Shown here: positions 39,533 through 48,123 of the stretch, piece by piece
Layout: each line of letters opens with the position of its first letter
Position numbering within the stretch: position 1 is the first letter of the stretch
IMG/VR virus record: IMGVR_UViG_3300036845_000196
Coordinates: 1-64,000 of that record
Direction: 5' to 3' (one strand)
DNA from: a virus
DNA length: 64,000 nucleotides
The notes under the pieces: generated by a model
Seen by the model: the letters and a program-made list of their open reading frames with translations, nothing else
Database searches by the model: none
Told to the model about the DNA's origin: nothing
Made by a program: the position numbers and the translations under genes

Positions 39533-40531
39533 TCAGTTCTCCAGAAACGTCTTGTCGTACTGCCCACCGTCCTGCAGCGCAGCCTTGCGACGGGCCATCT
39601 CCTCAATTCCAATAGGGTCGCCCTTCTTGAAACGATTCTTACCCGTTGGATCATTGTAGTTGAAAATTAACGTCCCGTCCGTGGCGGATCGCGCTTCTGC
39701 GGCCGTCAGATTCACCACGCGTCCACCGCCATTCATGCCGCCGCCTCCATTCTGCACCGGCGCAACCGGCGCCGTCGAACTGCGCCGCTGTTGCTGCTGC
39801 CGCGGCTGTTCTTTCGTCATGCCGAGAAACTTTTCGACGTGCTGAAAATAATCCGTGGTGCCGCGCGTCAAGCCTTCCGCCACCGCGTCGGCATCCGCCG
39901 CGTTGATCTTCATTCCCCGCCGGGATGTGGGATCGGTCGCGAGAATGCGCGCCTCGTCAGGATGGCTGCGCAGCCACGCTTGCGTGCCGGTATCGCGTCC
40001 GCCGATGAAGGCTTCGACCGGATCGGCAGCGGTCCTTTGCTGTTCCTGCTGGCGTCGAATCGGCGCCTGCGTCTTGGCGATTTCCAGATCGGCCTTGGCG
40101 ACTTCGAGTTGCGCCGACCGCGCTTCGGCCCGCGCGAGCTTGCGCTGTTCCTGTGCCGCGCGTTTCCAGTCGCCGGCTTCCTGCGCCGCCGTGTAGGCCG
40201 CTTCCGCCGCGTCCGCTTCGGTCTTGGCCGCTGCAATGCCTTGCTCGACGGTATCGAGCCGCGATTCGGTCACCTCGGTGCGGGTTTGGTCGCGTTCCTG
40301 TTCGGCGCGTTGGCGGCCTGCCGCTTCCTCGTTGACACGCAGCAGAGCGGCAGCCTTCTCGCCGCGCTCGCGTTCGGTCTCGGCCTGCAGCGTCTTGTAT
40401 TGCGAGCGCAGGTCTTCGAGGGCCTCGTTCTTGACCGGCGGCGCCCCGCCGTTGGTCTCGACCTTCTGCGTCACGCCTTCCGGCGCGGGCGCTTCTTTCT
40501 CGATTTCGACGGTGATTGCTTCGTCTGCCAT
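39533..40531 (-). CDS. capsid scaffolding protein candidate (332 aa)
   Basis: Residues ~40-165 are a long Glu/Arg/Gln-rich coiled coil (RSQYKTLQAETERERGEKAA, AAQEQRKLARAEARSAQLEV). The C-terminal third is more structured, with a Gly-rich hinge (GGGGMNGGGRV). The order portal, GroES-like, this protein, then capsid matches the usual scaffold position, and coiled-coil acidic proteins of ~300 residues are typical scaffolds. No protease is seen nearby. Confidence 0.65.
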   Translation of the reverse strand: MADEAITVEIEKEAPAPEGVTQKVETNGGAPPVKNEALEDLRSQYKTLQAETERERGEKAAALLRVNEEAAGRQRAEQERDQTRTEVTESRLDTVEQGIAAAKTEADAAEAAYTAAQEAGDWKRAAQEQRKLARAEARSAQLEVAKADLEIAKTQAPIRRQQEQQRTAADPVEAFIGGRDTGTQAWLRSHPDEARILATDPTSRRGMKINAADADAVAEGLTRGTTDYFQHVEKFLGMTKEQPRQQQQRRSSTAPVAPVQNGGGGMNGGGRVVNLTAAEARSATDGTLIFNYNDPTGKNRFKKGDPIGIEEMARRKAALQDGGQYDKTFLEN

Positions 40532-40545
40532 GGGTTTGTTCTCGT

Positions 40546-40995
40546 TCAGTAGATCGCTTCGGGATTCTGCACGCGCCCGCGAATCAGCCGCTGCTCGATG
40601 ATCCGCACCGAGTTTCCATCGAGTCCGGTTTTCTTGTCCACAAAGAAAAACTCATCGGCATCGGACGCGCGATACATGATCCAATCACCCGTCTTGATCG
40701 GCGTCGGAAATGGCCCTGGATATTTCTCGGTGTTGACGCAGTGGCCGCACTTGAGGACCAAGCCCACCTTGCCCTGGAAGCGATCCTCGGCGCGTGTCCT
40801 GTCGCCCCCGATGATGATGCCGCCCTTGGTGCGGTCGCCGGCAACGAACGTTGCCACCAGCACTTCGTCGTAGGACGGCTCGAACTGGTCGATGATCTTT
40901 TGCCCAATGGAATCGATCAGCGTCCGGCGCGGATCGCCGCCGAGGCCGATCTTCGCGGCGATGTCGGCGAGCTTGCGGGTGGCGACGATGCCCAT
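40546..40995 (-). CDS. GroES-like co-chaperonin-type protein (149 aa)
   Basis: Residues ~35-85 match the co-chaperonin fold pattern: FEPSYDEVLVATFVAGDRTK, GGIIIGGDRTRAE with FQGKVGLVLKCG, the GroES mobile-loop and strand order. The rest is a ~60-residue extension ending RIIEQRLIRGRV. It is adjacent to the scaffold candidate, like T4 gp31-type capsid folding factors. No GroEL partner is visible in the window, so the host chaperonin would be used; this is inference. Confidence 0.6.
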   Translation of the reverse strand: MGIVATRKLADIAAKIGLGGDPRRTLIDSIGQKIIDQFEPSYDEVLVATFVAGDRTKGGIIIGGDRTRAEDRFQGKVGLVLKCGHCVNTEKYPGPFPTPIKTGDWIMYRASDADEFFFVDKKTGLDGNSVRIIEQRLIRGRVQNPEAIY

Positions 40996-40997
40996 GC

Positions 40998-41168
40998 TTA
41001 TCTCTTTTCTTCCGGTGCCTTAAGTGCGGCAACTTCGCTTTCCAACGCTGCGACTCGCTCTTGCAGACGATCCGTCGTTCTTTTCGCTATCCACTCTGAG
41101 CGGGTATAAATCTTGCCGCCATAATCTATGCCGCGAATATTGTCAGGCAAATCGTCCTCGTCATCCAT
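40998..41168 (-). CDS. small charged coiled-coil protein (56 aa)
   Basis: ATG at 41168 with AGGAAC upstream. Begins MDDEDDLPDNIRGIDYGGKI and ends in a short coiled coil (RLQERVAALESEVAALKAPE). It ends 2 bp before the GroES-like gene. No family recognised. Confidence 0.5.
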   Translation of the reverse strand: MDDEDDLPDNIRGIDYGGKIYTRSEWIAKRTTDRLQERVAALESEVAALKAPEEKR

Positions 41169-41170
41169 GC

Positions 41171-41410
41171 TTATTTGTTCCTTTCGGTCAATTCGCGATC
41201 GATGTCGAGGCACATCTGAATAATTTCGTCGAGCATTAGCACCTTGCCGCGACGCTCATCGTCAGACGTAGTGATGGGGGGGCCGAGAAATTCCTCCAGG
41301 GCCTGCTCACGCCGTTTTTCCAAACGCTTGCGCAACGTGTCGGCCATCGCTGGATGGTCGAGCGGGAAGATTCGCACTGCGGATGGGGTGGGGGCGCCGC
41401 CGGATGCCAT
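41171..41410 (-). CDS. small hypothetical protein (79 aa)
   Basis: Begins MASGGAPTPSAVRIFPLDHP and contains a long helix (LRKRLEKRREQALEEFLGPP). Its stop is 2 bp upstream of the next ATG, so the two are coupled. The start lies 15 bp from a family-B element. Confidence 0.5.
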   Translation of the reverse strand: MASGGAPTPSAVRIFPLDHPAMADTLRKRLEKRREQALEEFLGPPITTSDDERRGKVLMLDEIIQMCLDIDRELTERNK

Positions 41411-41424
41411 GGTGATTCAGGTTT

Positions 41425-41460
41425 GGTTCACGAGAGGTTTGTGGTTACGGTGCGGTCAAC
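41425..41460 (-). repeat. family-B boundary element (B1 type)
   Basis: On the minus strand GTTGACCGCACCGTAACCAC then CTCTCGTGAACC. It encodes the C-terminal codons (VDRTVTTNLS) and stop of the upstream gene. Opposite-facing partner is at 42511-42558. Confidence 0.8.
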
Positions 41461-41709
41461 ATTGGCAATTACATTTACCTTTTCTTGAAGCCCATCAAGA
41501 TGGTCACTCATGAGCAGGATCATTCCTGCCTTTGCTGCGGTGATATGCGTGTTGTCATCGATAGACTGCCGAAGAATGGCGAAGCCGTACTTTCCGTTTC
41601 GACTAATTACCAACGCATCGTGGTTCCATTGGATGTCAATTCGACAGTCGCCCGGCAACTCAATAGCCGCAGCCAAATCCTCGGCAACTTGCAGCATATT
41701 TCTCGGCAT
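41428..41709 (-). CDS. hypothetical protein ending inside a boundary element (93 aa)
   Basis: Begins MPRNMLQVAEDLAAAIELPG. A compact alpha/beta protein (CRIDIQWNHDALVISRNGKY) whose last ten codons are family-B sequence. No family recognised. It shares a cassette-like interval with the following 240-residue gene. Confidence 0.5.
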   Translation of the reverse strand: MPRNMLQVAEDLAAAIELPGDCRIDIQWNHDALVISRNGKYGFAILRQSIDDNTHITAAKAGMILLMSDHLDGLQEKVNVIANVDRTVTTNLS

Positions 41710-41767
41710 GCGATTGACCGTGATGACGCGCAGCCAACGCTGGCCGCGAATGAACCAAACCTAAAAA

Positions 41768-42490
41768 CTACGCCGCCTTATAATCGCGCCGCGCACGTTT
41801 CTCTTTGACCAGGCGCGCCTCGCCACCACCGGAACCGCCCGGCAGTTTGGTGGCTTTGTCCACACCTTGCGGCGATTCGATCTTGCCGCCGCGCGCATAC
41901 GTGACCGGCTTGCCGCGGAACATATCGCCGAGGTCTGACTTGCCCGGAGTATGGGTCGGCTGCGTTCCGTTCTTCACGCCCTCTTTCCACGCGGGGCCGT
42001 CCTTGACACTACCGCCGCGCGCCCGCATCGGCATTCCCGGCGGCATCATCGGCGGACGCGGAGGCATCCCCGGAGCGCCACCTGGCGGCGGCATACCACC
42101 GGGAGGCATTCCAGGCGGACCTGCAGCACCCATCGGCGGAGCACCCATCGGGGGCATCGGCGGATGGGGCGGCGGCATGGGCATTCCACCGGGCGGCATC
42201 ATCGGACCTGCGCCCGGACCATTGGGGTGCGAGGCGTTGATGATATTGACCGTGGTGCCCTTGTGCTTAACCTTGCCGCCGCGCGCCCGCTTGTCGGCCC
42301 GATGTTTGACCTTGCCGCCGTGCATCCGCAGCGAGTTCGGCTTGACCAGTTTCTTGACCAACTTCACATCGGCTTTTTCGTCGGGGTGATTCGCGGGGAC
42401 AGCGCCACCGTGGGCGTAGCCTTTGGTAAGGCGCTTGGCGCGACTGTGTTCGACGATGGATTGGCGATGGGCGGCGTGGGGGTGCGGCAT
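41768..42490 (-). CDS. Pro/Gly/Met-rich basic virion-associated protein (240 aa)
   Basis: The centre (residues ~90-155) is a collagen-like Pro/Gly/Met repeat (PPGGMPPPGGAPGMPPRPPM). Flanks carry the repeated GG-x-V/I motif: HGGKVKHRADKRARGGKVKH, RARGGSVKDG and YARGGKIESP. The protein is probably disordered and DNA- or capsid-associated. The ATG is preceded by GGGAGAAAATTAA and lies just after a B2 element. Confidence 0.55.
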   Translation of the reverse strand: MPHPHAAHRQSIVEHSRAKRLTKGYAHGGAVPANHPDEKADVKLVKKLVKPNSLRMHGGKVKHRADKRARGGKVKHKGTTVNIINASHPNGPGAGPMMPPGGMPMPPPHPPMPPMGAPPMGAAGPPGMPPGGMPPPGGAPGMPPRPPMMPPGMPMRARGGSVKDGPAWKEGVKNGTQPTHTPGKSDLGDMFRGKPVTYARGGKIESPQGVDKATKLPGGSGGGEARLVKEKRARRDYKAA

Positions 42491-42748
42491 TTAATTTTCT
42501 CCCGATGAAACGTCGACCGAGTCCGGCGTGTCAGACGGCACAGACTCTCGTGACCCAAACACCTTTACAGCCTTGATATAATACCACGGCTGGGCCGGTT
42601 CAGGCCACACCGGAACAACAAAAACCTCAGCGCAAGTATCGATCAAAGCCCTTGCGGCCATCGCTTCTTTTTCCGTCAGGAAAGCCTGCACAGGGCCCGA
42701 ATGGCCCTCAACGCCGTTATTCACTGCGATTACCCAGATAGATTTCAC
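42491..42748 (-). CDS. small hypothetical protein downstream of the portal gene (85 aa)
   Basis: GTG at 42748 overlaps the portal stop (GTGA). Begins VKSIWVIAVNNGVEGHSGPV, with PVQAFLTEKEAMAARALIDT in a helix. The C-terminus VFGSRESVPSDTPDSVDV is translated from a B2 element. No family recognised. Confidence 0.5.
   Translation of the reverse strand: MKSIWVIAVNNGVEGHSGPVQAFLTEKEAMAARALIDTCAEVFVVPVWPEPAQPWYYIKAVKVFGSRESVPSDTPDSVDVSSGEN
42511..42558 (+). repeat. family-B boundary element (B2 type)
   Basis: CGTCGACCGAGTCCGG then GACTCTCGTGACCCA. On the minus strand it is immediately upstream of the Pro/Gly-rich gene and encodes the end of the 85-residue protein. Confidence 0.8.
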
Positions 42749-44928
42749 GGTGAACTATTTCCCGAATCTGTTGGCGTCGGCGGGTTTAAAACTTGATGCA
42801 CATCCAACGCATGTTGCGCAAGGTCCAAATTTTGGTCATGCACCGATTGTGACGTTTGCAGCCCCAATTGTTTGTTGTCGTGGGCGGCGTCGGCCTGGTG
42901 GATGACCAGTTCCTTGGCCAAGTCGGTTTTGGCGATTTCCGCCTCGGTGGCGACCTTCTGCTGGTCGATCTGCAGCTTACCGGCGCCCAACTGCGCATCC
43001 GTCTGCGCCTTGGTCTGCGCGGTATTTGCCTGGGTCACCTTGGCTGCGGCGGCGATAGCCTGCGGATCGGGCGGCGGCGGTCCTTGCGGCTGTGCCGGCA
43101 TGATCAGATTCGTCGGATCGACGCGGATGATGCCGAGAATGCGCTGCAGCGCCTCGCGCGGATCGAGCACCTGCGCAAACGACGGAATCTGGAACAACTG
43201 CGACAATCCCAACGCCTTTGCCACCCGATGGATATGCGACGGCGTATTCGGATCGGCGCGCGGGATCAGATTGTAGTCGTTCAACGCCTGCTGGAACCGC
43301 TCGACGGTGCCGTAGACCTTCGCGAGCTTATTGCCCGACATGAAATCTTCCGGCGACTCGCGTAACAGATCGATGATCATGCCAATTTCTTCGGCCTGCG
43401 CCTTGTACTGCCCGCGATGGGCGGCGGCGATGACTTTTGTCGCCTGCTCGATTTGCGCGAGCATGGTGCCGACTGGGACGTTCTGCAGCCCCTCGGATGT
43501 CGGTAGGTCGCCTGTCCCGCCAACGTCTTTCGCCTGCGCGGTAATTTGTTGAATCAGCGACAACATCCCCGGCGTGATGTCGCGGTAGGGATTCGGCGCG
43601 ATGATATTGCCGATGGGCTGGCCGTTCGTTTCAATGGGCGACCAAGTTCCCGGTCCCAATCGAATGTCGGACGTATTCTGCCGGCCGCCCAGCTTCGCAA
43701 TCAACCCCGCCGGAAAATTCGCAAACATCGCGCAGTCGAGCGCCAGCCGCCACGCCGCCGTCATCGCCTGCGAACAGTTGCCCAGGATATTGAGCAAGCC
43801 CGTACCATAGAAACCCGGTCCCGGAATGTACGGAAACTTCACATACATGCGCTTGCGCTTGCAATCGTCGTCGTCCTCTTTCCAATCACGGCGCAGCGCC
43901 AAAATCTCGCGCGATTCCTTGTCCATCGTTACGAGATACGGCAGCGGAATATTGCGCTCGGCGTATTTCTTCGGGTTTGAGCGCAGATCAAGTTCACACT
44001 GGGTTTCCCAGATGGTGTAGGGCTGATTCTCCGGACGTTCACGACGCGCGGGATTGGTGCCCTGGATGCCCGCCACCTTGGCCTCGACAGGACCGGGCGC
44101 CTGCTCGGTCGGCTGCGGCGGCAAGTGATCGCGATAGGCGCCTGCCAAAATCATGCGCTGCATGACCGAAGGCCGCATCTTGATCTGGTGCGTGATTCGC
44201 GCGCAGGATTTTAAATCTTTCGTCGTATCCGAGACGATAAAATCCTCGACGGCAATACTCTGCGATGTTGGCCTGCGCAGCAGCGGACAGCGATAGATTT
44301 TCTTGATGCCGGAGCCGCCGAAATACACACTCCAAAGCAGCATGTGTGACGTGTCGGGGTAGTATTCCGTCATCACGTCGGTAAAGAAATAATTCACATC
44401 GCGCTCGAACGCTTCGGCCACCTGGTCTTCGGCGGTCGTCGCGGAGTTTTCCTCGTCGATCTTGACCGGCCCCTCGGACGGCAGCAGTTCGGCTTCCGCG
44501 TTGGCCCAACCTTTCAAGCACGCTTCGAGCAATAGCGGATTGGTGACCTGCGATTGGCCCTCGATCGCAGCAGATGTATCGCCTGCAGCAGCGCGTGGTT
44601 CTTTCAGTTCAAGGCCGAGGAAATCCATGGCGCGGGCGCGGATGGCCAATGTCTGCTTGCGCGAATCGTCGTCGGCTTGGATTTGCTCGTAAAGGTCTTC
44701 GGCGATCTTGCTGAGTTCTCCAGCCGCCAGATCATCCACAAGATTGCAGTCGAAGGCTTCAGGCTCGCCCTTGGCCTGCGGCCGATGCGCGTCGAGTTGC
44801 ACCACCACGCCGCCGCCTTCCTGCGGGGTTGCGATCGTGCCGCTGACCGGATCGACCGTGACGTTGCCGGTATCGTCTTCGACGACGACCTGGATGCCTT
44901 GGGTGGGTTGGACTTGGGGGTCAGCCAT
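42745..44928 (-). CDS. portal protein, P22-type (727 aa)
   Basis: Length and pattern match the P22-like portal family of rhizobial podoviruses: an acidic start, EGQSQVTNPLLLEACLKGWA and SHMLLWSVYFGGSGIKKIYR in the clip/wing region, KFPYIPGPGFYGTGLLNILG and PAGLIAKLGGRQNTSDIRLG, then a long Gln/Ala/Asp-rich helical barrel tail (QIDQQKVATEAEIAKTDLAK). It follows the terminase genes, as expected. No transmembrane or enzymatic motif. Confidence 0.85.
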   Translation of the reverse strand: MADPQVQPTQGIQVVVEDDTGNVTVDPVSGTIATPQEGGGVVVQLDAHRPQAKGEPEAFDCNLVDDLAAGELSKIAEDLYEQIQADDDSRKQTLAIRARAMDFLGLELKEPRAAAGDTSAAIEGQSQVTNPLLLEACLKGWANAEAELLPSEGPVKIDEENSATTAEDQVAEAFERDVNYFFTDVMTEYYPDTSHMLLWSVYFGGSGIKKIYRCPLLRRPTSQSIAVEDFIVSDTTKDLKSCARITHQIKMRPSVMQRMILAGAYRDHLPPQPTEQAPGPVEAKVAGIQGTNPARRERPENQPYTIWETQCELDLRSNPKKYAERNIPLPYLVTMDKESREILALRRDWKEDDDDCKRKRMYVKFPYIPGPGFYGTGLLNILGNCSQAMTAAWRLALDCAMFANFPAGLIAKLGGRQNTSDIRLGPGTWSPIETNGQPIGNIIAPNPYRDITPGMLSLIQQITAQAKDVGGTGDLPTSEGLQNVPVGTMLAQIEQATKVIAAAHRGQYKAQAEEIGMIIDLLRESPEDFMSGNKLAKVYGTVERFQQALNDYNLIPRADPNTPSHIHRVAKALGLSQLFQIPSFAQVLDPREALQRILGIIRVDPTNLIMPAQPQGPPPPDPQAIAAAAKVTQANTAQTKAQTDAQLGAGKLQIDQQKVATEAEIAKTDLAKELVIHQADAAHDNKQLGLQTSQSVHDQNLDLAQHALDVHQVLNPPTPTDSGNSSP

Positions 44929-45178
44929 TTAGGTTTTTTGGATCACGAGAGGCTGGGGTTAGGGTGTGGTCAACCACGGGAGGCGGCCTCACGCGGTCCT
45001 TGATGTCGCGGAATGATTCGCCTTGGGATACAGCGCCAGCCGCCGACAGCAGGCGCTCGATCGCCATTGCCGCCTCGCGCATGATGCTGGCACAGATTGA
45101 AGCATTATGCGACGCCGGATTATTTTCCACGTCGTTGGCGCGCACGCGCAGTCGTTCGATGAGATCAACGTCGGTCAT
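44921..45178 (-). CDS. hypothetical protein (85 aa)
   Basis: ATG at 45178 behind GAGGAAACCC. Begins MTDVDLIERLRVRANDVENN and is helical; the C-terminus (VDHTLTPASRDPKNLNG) comes from a B1 element and overlaps the portal start as ATGGCTGA. The next upstream protein begins with a similar MTDVDVDELR, suggesting duplication. Confidence 0.55.
   Translation of the reverse strand: MTDVDLIERLRVRANDVENNPASHNASICASIMREAAMAIERLLSAAGAVSQGESFRDIKDRVRPPPVVDHTLTPASRDPKNLNG
44941..44974 (-). repeat. family-B boundary element (B1 type)
   Basis: On the minus strand GTTGACCACACCCTAACCCC then CTCTCGTGATCC; the most diverged B1 copy. It is read through as the tail of gene 44921-45178. Confidence 0.7.
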
Positions 45179-45380
45179 GGGTTTCCTCACTGCGATGCCG
45201 CATGATCGTTTCCATCGCTTTGTCACACGCCAAGATGGCGCCTGCGCGAATAGCACGCAGGCGCTCGATTTCATTGGCGGCCATTGTCAGCAATTCCGCA
45301 AGACAATCGTCGCGATATTCGCCGGGCTGGCGTTTTAACTCCGCCATCATCCGCAATTCGTCCACGTCAACGTCGGTCAT
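45165..45380 (-). CDS. hypothetical helical protein (71 aa)
   Basis: ATG at 45380 with GGAG 8 bases upstream. Begins MTDVDVDELRMMAELKRQPG and has a long helix (LLTMAANEIERLRAIRAGAI). Overlaps both neighbours (ATGA upstream, 14 bases downstream). Shares its start with 44921-45178. Confidence 0.55.
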   Translation of the reverse strand: MTDVDVDELRMMAELKRQPGEYRDDCLAELLTMAANEIERLRAIRAGAILACDKAMETIMRHRSEETHDRR

Positions 45381-45472
45381 GGGCGAGTCTCCAAATAGTG
45401 GTAAAACGCGCCAGCCGCCACGACAGCGACGACTCCGATAAACGCCAACAACAGATAAGCAGCATTGATCAT
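45377..45472 (-). CDS. 31-residue single-pass membrane microprotein
   Basis: ATG at 45472 with GAGG 8 bases upstream; MINAAYLLLAFIGVVAVVAA is one transmembrane helix followed by a short polar end. It overlaps both neighbours by ATGA, which strongly supports it as a translated ORF in this operon. Function unknown. Confidence 0.6.
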   Translation of the reverse strand: MINAAYLLLAFIGVVAVVAAGAFYHYLETRP

Positions 45473-45756
45473 AGCCGCGGCCTCACTTTCATCACCGGCA
45501 TTGTCGAATCACCCTCATCGGTCACCCGCTCCAGAATGCGTTTCTTCAACGCATCGCAGCCGAGATTGAGCGATCCTGCGTCCGTCCCGCCGATGGTCGT
45601 GGCAAAGCCGGTCTTCATGCAGACCACGATGCCGACGGTGTAGATGTTGCCCTTCTTGGCTTCCTCCAGGCATTCCTCCAGCTTGCCGAGACAGTCGAGT
45701 TGGTCGTCGTTGAGCGGGGTGGGGGAGAGAAGGATGAAGGGGGTTTTTGGGGTCAT
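45469..45756 (-). CDS. hypothetical protein (95 aa)
   Basis: I start at the ATG 45756 (MTPKTPFILLSPTPLNDDQL); the frame extends upstream to a TTG at 45795 inside a B3 element. The core is alpha/beta (GNIYTVGIVVCMKTGFATTI). Its TGA overlaps the ATG of the membrane microprotein. No family recognised. Confidence 0.55.
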   Translation of the reverse strand: MTPKTPFILLSPTPLNDDQLDCLGKLEECLEEAKKGNIYTVGIVVCMKTGFATTIGGTDAGSLNLGCDALKKRILERVTDEGDSTMPVMKVRPRL

Positions 45757-45777
45757 TCGCGGTCTTTCGTGTTGCGG

Positions 45778-46012
45778 CTCAGTGCGGTCACACAAACTCA
45801 GATCGAAGCACGGACGATATTTCCCGAGGGTGTTAAGGCTTCCGTGACGCAGCCCACCGCCGGTATCGTCCGCTTCGCTTCATGTTGGCCCGCTCCCTTG
45901 GTGCCCGAGTAACGGATGCGCGGCTGCCATCCAAGAACGTCCCGCGCCTCATGCCTGGTAGCTGGTGGGCCTGGTGGATTCAGTTTTCTCCGCGCATGGG
46001 TGACCGCACTGC
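45778..46012. other. non-coding interval flanked by inverted B3-type elements
   Basis: Begins with the inverted B3 element (ctcagtgcggtcac, 45778-45791) and ends with a forward one (gggtgaccgcactg, 45998-46012). The ~200 bp between have no convincing ORF on either strand, although one minus-strand frame without a start (ending GNIVRASI) is open across it. It may be a decayed cassette gene or a small RNA. It separates the terminase genes from the 44.9-45.8 kb cluster. Confidence 0.5.
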
Positions 46013-46051
46013 GATTCGGGATTCCACTCCCCGCGAATGATACAAACCCAC

Positions 46052-47911
46052 TTATACGTTGTATAGGGCTTTCGGACGCGGCCTGTGCGTAATCCGCTCC
46101 CGCTCCGCCACCTTGATTTCTTCATCGGTCGGCGCCAGCCCCACCATCCGCAAGTGCCGCAGCGCCAATGTGGCCGAATCCGTCAGGTCCATGTATTTGC
46201 CGCGAGGGAAGGATTCCATTTCTTCCATGCAGATTTCGGCCCAATCCTTGATCGGCGACCAAACCTTCCCCTGCGAGAACATCGGTTGCACCGACAGTGC
46301 GCGTGCGTACTTATCGCCCTTCACGGGCGACAACTGCACTCCCCAAGGCTCATCGGCGTACAACCGCTGAATCTCCTGTGCCACCGCGATGCCGGTTTTC
46401 TCCGACTCGATGATCAGAAGATCAACGAGATGATAGCGGCACGAGAATGCGATCCACTCGACCAAGCCCCACTCGCCGCCGCAGCGATTGCGCCACATCA
46501 AATCGCGTTGCCGCCTTTTGTTGATCGTGTCCCCCATCTGCGGAATTTCCATCGCCTGGCGCGGCATCAGCACACCATGCAGTTTCAATCGCTTGCGCCA
46601 CGCATCGATCAACATGATCGCATTGTTGTCGGGATTGTCGGGGTGACGGAACGTGCCCCAGATCGTAAAGCCGGACGGACAGTTTTCTTCTTTCTCGGTC
46701 GCGGCTGCGTCCAAAGACGCCAGCACGTAGTCGAACTGCGGCCAATGGCCGTCTTCGGGCGACCAGATGCGCCATTGATCGCGACGGAATAGGCCGCCGC
46801 CGCGGGGGGAAGGGCGCTGCTGGTATTGGCCGGCCCAACCGTACTCGCCGAGTTCACGCTGCAGCCGCGCCATCTGGTCGTTGGGGAATCGTTCAGGCCA
46901 CGCCGGCACGCCTTGATTGGGCAAGTCGCCGTTCTTTTCGTAGACCACGAAGCCCTCGTCATCGAGTTCGAGGCGCGGATCGATCCATCCGATTTCGTTC
47001 AGGTACGGTTCATCGGTTTCCTCGTTGACAATGCGTTCGGGTTCAAACTCCCACGGGATCATGCAGTGGCAATAATCAAATTCAGGACCAAGCGCGACGC
47101 CGCTCACGTCGGACTCTTGGACTCGCTGCATGATGATCACGAGCGCGCCGGTTTCCAGATTGTTAAAGCGTGACGAGATTGACTCACGAAACCACCGCAC
47201 GGTCTCATCGCGCACCCGTTCCGATTCCGCTTCTTGCACAGAATGGGGATCATCGATGATGATGCGGTCGCCGCGCTCGCCAGTCGCGACGCCGCCAACA
47301 GACGACGCGAGCTTCCAGCCGGTGCGCGTGTTCATCACCTTGATCGTGGTTTTGTTGCGTAGTTGGACTTTACCTTCGGCATCAACCTCGCTGACTTGTT
47401 CGGTCCCTTCGATGCGCTTTGTGCGCAGCGGACCATATGATCGCTGATAATCTTCGGATGTAATCAGCGTGCGAAATCTATCGTTATCGCGTTCTGTAAG
47501 CGACGCCGAATATGAAAACGCCACGTAACGGTAGTGGGTTTTCTTCATCGGCCCCCACTCCCACGCGGGCCAGAAACAATCAACGATAATGCTTTTGGCA
47601 AACCCTGGCGGGACATTAATTAAAAGCCGCGTAATCTCACCGAACGTCACCGCTTCGAGATGCTCGCACATCGCCCACAACGGCCACCCATCAACGAACG
47701 GCGTCTCCGGCTCCAGCACATGCCAAAAATACCGCACGAACGCGATCAGCCCACCCTCGCGCCGACAGCCCACGACGTAATGCTCGAACCGTTCGCCGTC
47801 GCGCTCGTACCAGCCTCGTTGAGACTGCAAATCCTTGGCGACACGACGCAGATATTCTTCCGACAGCGCGCGGAATTTTTTGAGTTTTGTCTGGTCGAGC
47901 GGGGCGTTCAT
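46052..47911 (-). CDS. terL: terminase large subunit (619 aa)
   Basis: The ATG at 47911 overlaps the previous stop (ATGA). Walker A-type INVPPGFAKSIIVDCFW and Walker B DRIIIDDPHS identify the packaging ATPase, with coupling motif VIIMQRVQESD; the C-terminal nuclease has the YVLASLDAAATEKEE acidic motif and a late acidic cluster (KYMDLTDSATLAL). Length is typical. It translocates DNA into the prohead and cuts concatemers at the portal. Neighbours are the small subunit upstream and portal downstream. Confidence 0.9.
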   Translation of the reverse strand: MNAPLDQTKLKKFRALSEEYLRRVAKDLQSQRGWYERDGERFEHYVVGCRREGGLIAFVRYFWHVLEPETPFVDGWPLWAMCEHLEAVTFGEITRLLINVPPGFAKSIIVDCFWPAWEWGPMKKTHYRYVAFSYSASLTERDNDRFRTLITSEDYQRSYGPLRTKRIEGTEQVSEVDAEGKVQLRNKTTIKVMNTRTGWKLASSVGGVATGERGDRIIIDDPHSVQEAESERVRDETVRWFRESISSRFNNLETGALVIIMQRVQESDVSGVALGPEFDYCHCMIPWEFEPERIVNEETDEPYLNEIGWIDPRLELDDEGFVVYEKNGDLPNQGVPAWPERFPNDQMARLQRELGEYGWAGQYQQRPSPRGGGLFRRDQWRIWSPEDGHWPQFDYVLASLDAAATEKEENCPSGFTIWGTFRHPDNPDNNAIMLIDAWRKRLKLHGVLMPRQAMEIPQMGDTINKRRQRDLMWRNRCGGEWGLVEWIAFSCRYHLVDLLIIESEKTGIAVAQEIQRLYADEPWGVQLSPVKGDKYARALSVQPMFSQGKVWSPIKDWAEICMEEMESFPRGKYMDLTDSATLALRHLRMVGLAPTDEEIKVAERERITHRPRPKALYNV

Positions 47912-48108
47912 TCGGATGTATGCTTGATCGCCTTCATCAGTTCGTCGATGACCCACCGAGGCACTGGGACCATCTCCATAAGTGTGTTGTGGTCGCTCGA
48001 CGCCGTGCCAGGGCGAGCACCGGCCAAGATGCGCTTTATCTCGTTTGTCGCCGCAAGAAGCGTTGGCTTTGCTCTTTGCCTAAATGTTTGGTCGAATGGG
48101 GTGTTCAT
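47908..48108 (-). CDS. small protein upstream of the large terminase (66 aa)
   Basis: Begins MNTPFDQTFRQRAKPTLLAA; the start MNTPFDQT resembles the MNAPLDQT start of the large terminase immediately downstream, perhaps a partial duplication. It overlaps the terminase ATG by 4 bases. Upstream it is bounded by a family-A cassette. No family recognised. Confidence 0.5.
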   Translation of the reverse strand: MNTPFDQTFRQRAKPTLLAATNEIKRILAGARPGTASSDHNTLMEMVPVPRWVIDELMKAIKHTSE

Positions 48109-48123
48109 TCTTTGTTGTTTATT

